From contig JALEUF010000058.1 in NCBI GenBank assembly GCA_022781015.1, positions 1-8,391 on the forward strand: a stretch of 8,391 bases of DNA. Reading direction: 5' to 3'. The position numbers were made by a program, and so were the translations under genes. The stretch comes from Caryophanales bacterium (GTDB taxonomy: Bacteria; Bacillota_I; Bacilli_A; RFN20; CAG-826). A model generated the notes under the pieces. The model saw nothing but the letters and a program-made list of their open reading frames with translations, searched no databases and had not been told where the DNA came from. Shown here piece by piece: positions 6,384 to 8,391 of the stretch. The stretch's first letter is position 1; the number at the start of each line of letters is the position of its first letter.

Positions 6384-8285
6384 ATGAAACAAAAACTATT
6401 ATTTACTTTATGCGCGTCTATTTTGACTTTAGGAATATCTTCCTGTGGAACTGAGATTTCTTCTTCTAAAACTAGTTCGACTGAAGGAACTTCTGAAGTC
6501 ACAAAAACTGACACAGGGTCTACTACATCTAGCCAAACAAGCAAAACTACAAGTGAAACCACTAGCGAATCTTCTACTTCTTTAATTGAAGATAATGCTA
6601 ATCTTGCTCAAGTTAAGCAGGCCTTAATGAATGCATCTAGTTTAGTATCCGCTAAGACAATCAAATCCTCTTTATCAATTAGAGAAAATGAATATCGTCA
6701 AGTCGAAGTCGATGGAGTCCAAACATTAAAAAATACTAGATACTCTACATCAAATAACACCTTATCCTTCTTTGCTAATAAAGTATTGTCAGTTGAAGAA
6801 GAAAGAATCAATTCTGCTACAAACGATACTGAAGAAATCACCAAGACCAAGACTAATTATGGAATTGCAAATGGTGTTTTTGTAAAAGAAGTTTCTGATT
6901 ATTCAAAAGCCGATGATAAATATGAAGTCAATTCGTTAAAATCCAAAGGAGAAAAAGTCGGAACCGAAATAAGCGAAGAAAACACTAACAACATCTTTGC
7001 TAACGGCTTGTTTAATGTTGTTACAACTTCGTTAAATAAGAAAGACCAATCTAACCCAGTTGCTTATATCACGGCCAATTATCTTGATAAATTCAAAAAT
7101 GGCCATGTTAACAAAGAAGAAAATACCTATTCTTTAAGTGCAGAAGAAACAACTAAAGATGATGTCGATAAGGATGTATTTAACGAATATCAATTAACAT
7201 TATCTTTCAATAATGATGGGGCTTTAATTAATGCAGAGGGCACCTTCGCTGCTTTTGAATCTAACGCAGGGGTCAAAGGAAACAAGAATTTTGAATATAT
7301 TGTTAACTTTAACCAAGAAGTCGGAACTAGAGCAAATTCCGATTTGGATTTTGATAAATATTTCTTCCAAAACGAAGAAGAATTATCAATTGGTTTCTCT
7401 ACTACTAAACTAGGAACAGTTGAAGATAACATCAAATCATTAGATACACCATATTTTATTAGAGTTACCAAAAATCTTGCTAGCAAGAACGAAAATATCG
7501 ATAAGGTAAAGCTATTTAACGTTACAAACACTGCTAACGAAGACTGCTCTTCTTACTATGAATTAGTTGAAGAAGATGACGCCACTAAATTCATCTTAAA
7601 GAAGGCTGGTAGTTATACGCTTCATTTTAAGACAACAAAGATCGAAGATATCCAAATTGAAATTAGTGTTATTGCAAACGAGATTACCTCCATTGCTTTC
7701 CCAGAGCTTGTCGCTACAACTAGCGTTTTTGTCAAAGATAATGAATATTTGCCTGGAGCCGTATTAAAAGGAGAAACTCCATTTGCAATCGAAGTCGGTG
7801 GAGAAAATGCTACTGATGATATTTCTTTCTCTATCAGCGGTGATGATTCTGCTACAGTCACAAAAACTGAAACCGCTTTTAATTACAAACTAAATACAAC
7901 CAAGGCATCCACCTTATCAATTAAAGCTACTTCTAAGACTTTAGGAGAGAGCAAGTCAATAACTAAACAAGTCAAGGTTTATGATACAACTGATGAAGGC
8001 ATCGCTGCATTCATTGGAGAAAATACTTGGGTTACCGCACCCAATGGAGGCATTACTTCAATCTCATTTGGTTATGAAAATGGTACAAGTGGAACTTTTG
8101 AAATGGTTAATATAAAAAAAGCCAATATAAAGGGTACTTACACCGTCACGGATGGAGCAATTTCAATAGAAATTACCGAAAATCCAAATAAAGAGACTGA
8201 AATAATACTAAAGAAAATTAAATACACCCCCGGAAGAGGTGATCTCGTTGTAACTGCTGGTCGCGATTGTCTCTTACAAAACTAG
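6384..8285 (+). CDS. Large surface lipoprotein with Ig-like and beta-rich C-terminal regions
   Basis: This 633-residue protein is predicted to be a lipoprotein: signal peptide 1-20, lipobox I-S-S-C with lipidated Cys21, then a Ser/Thr/Glu/Lys stalk at about 22-66. Residues about 72-330 are a charged, strand-rich region with repeated short beta segments, a little like LolA/LppX-type lipoproteins, though I cannot confirm that. Residues about 335-430 and 432-533 look like two beta-sandwich modules; the second (I-T-S-I-A-F-P through K-Q-V-K-V-Y) resembles a bacterial Ig-like domain. The last 95 residues, with S-F-G-Y-E-N-G-T-S-G-T-F and G-T-Y-T-V-T-D-G-A-I-S-I, resemble the small lipocalin-like domains found in gut lipoproteins. 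No enzymatic motif is visible. AAGGA lies 12 bases before the ATG. It shares an operon with the LRR lipoprotein before it and another lipoprotein after it, so a surface-binding or scaffold role is a reasonable guess. Confidence 0.85.
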   Translation: MKQKLLFTLCASILTLGISSCGTEISSSKTSSTEGTSEVTKTDTGSTTSSQTSKTTSETTSESSTSLIEDNANLAQVKQALMNASSLVSAKTIKSSLSIRENEYRQVEVDGVQTLKNTRYSTSNNTLSFFANKVLSVEEERINSATNDTEEITKTKTNYGIANGVFVKEVSDYSKADDKYEVNSLKSKGEKVGTEISEENTNNIFANGLFNVVTTSLNKKDQSNPVAYITANYLDKFKNGHVNKEENTYSLSAEETTKDDVDKDVFNEYQLTLSFNNDGALINAEGTFAAFESNAGVKGNKNFEYIVNFNQEVGTRANSDLDFDKYFFQNEEELSIGFSTTKLGTVEDNIKSLDTPYFIRVTKNLASKNENIDKVKLFNVTNTANEDCSSYYELVEEDDATKFILKKAGSYTLHFKTTKIEDIQIEISVIANEITSIAFPELVATTSVFVKDNEYLPGAVLKGETPFAIEVGGENATDDISFSISGDDSATVTKTETAFNYKLNTTKASTLSIKATSKTLGESKSITKQVKVYDTTDEGIAAFIGENTWVTAPNGGITSISFGYENGTSGTFEMVNIKKANIKGTYTVTDGAISIEITENPNKETEIILKKIKYTPGRGDLVVTAGRDCLLQN

Positions 8286-8293
8286 GAGTTTAT

Positions 8294-8391
8294 ATGAATA
8301 AAAAATCATTAATTATTTCATTGCCACTTCTAACTTTATTAGTAGGTTGCAACGAGCCAGTTTCTTCCTCCTCTCCTATTTCTAGCGAACC
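8294..8391 (+). CDS. Third lipoprotein of the operon, 5' part
   Basis: Only the first 32 codons are inside the window. They encode a lipoprotein signal peptide (M-N-K-K, then a Leu/Ile-rich core) ending in the lipobox L-V-G-C with the lipidated cysteine at position 19. A Ser/Pro-rich stalk like those of the two preceding genes follows. The AGGAG at 8284-8288 overlaps the TAG stop of the preceding gene and stands five bases before the ATG, so the two genes are tightly linked. The mature domain lies beyond the edge, so its function is unknown. Confidence 0.85.
   Translation, partial: MNKKSLIISLPLLTLLVGCNEPVSSSSPISSE

Overview
The window is AT-rich bacterial DNA with compact genes, short intergenic gaps, a TetR-type regulator, a DegV-family gene and a run of lipoproteins with Ser/Thr/Glu-rich stalks. 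This suggests a low-GC Firmicutes/Mollicutes-related commensal, perhaps of the gut (Erysipelotrichia or RF39-like). That placement is inference from gene style, with no marker gene present. Every tryptophan I checked is TGG and no intact gene has an internal TGA, so I used the standard bacterial code, although no intact gene here ends in TGA either.

Left half, 1-4523, all on the minus strand. In transcription order (right to left) it holds: a short-chain dehydrogenase/reductase (4523-3744) followed by a hairpin terminator; an unrecognised 262-269 residue protein (about 3613-2825); a DegV-family gene (2723-1830) broken by three one-base frameshifts, each at or near an A-run; an unrecognised two-helix membrane protein (1800-1081) whose putative promoter lies at the end of the DegV remnant; a TetR-family regulator (1045-506); and the first 151 codons of an MprF/LPG-synthase-type flippase-like membrane protein (453 to beyond base 1). 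A perfect 19-bp inverted repeat lies between the regulator and the flippase and overlaps the flippase's probable ribosome binding site.

Right half, 4731-8391, all on the plus strand. Three consecutive lipoprotein genes with gaps of 18 and 8 bases look like one operon: a BspA-like leucine-rich-repeat lipoprotein, a 633-residue lipoprotein with beta-rich and Ig-like regions, and the start of a third lipoprotein cut by the window edge. Each has a signal peptide, a lipobox cysteine and a low-complexity stalk, so the products should sit on the outer face of the membrane. The 207-base divergent gap at 4524-4730 must carry promoters for both halves and also holds a possible 7-codon leader frame overlapping the LRR gene's start codon.

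The best leads are the repeatedly frameshifted DegV gene, the hairpin/operator in front of the flippase next to a TetR gene, and the lipoprotein operon. I found no RNA gene, CRISPR array, insertion sequence or phage gene, and no clear sign of a wholly new system.
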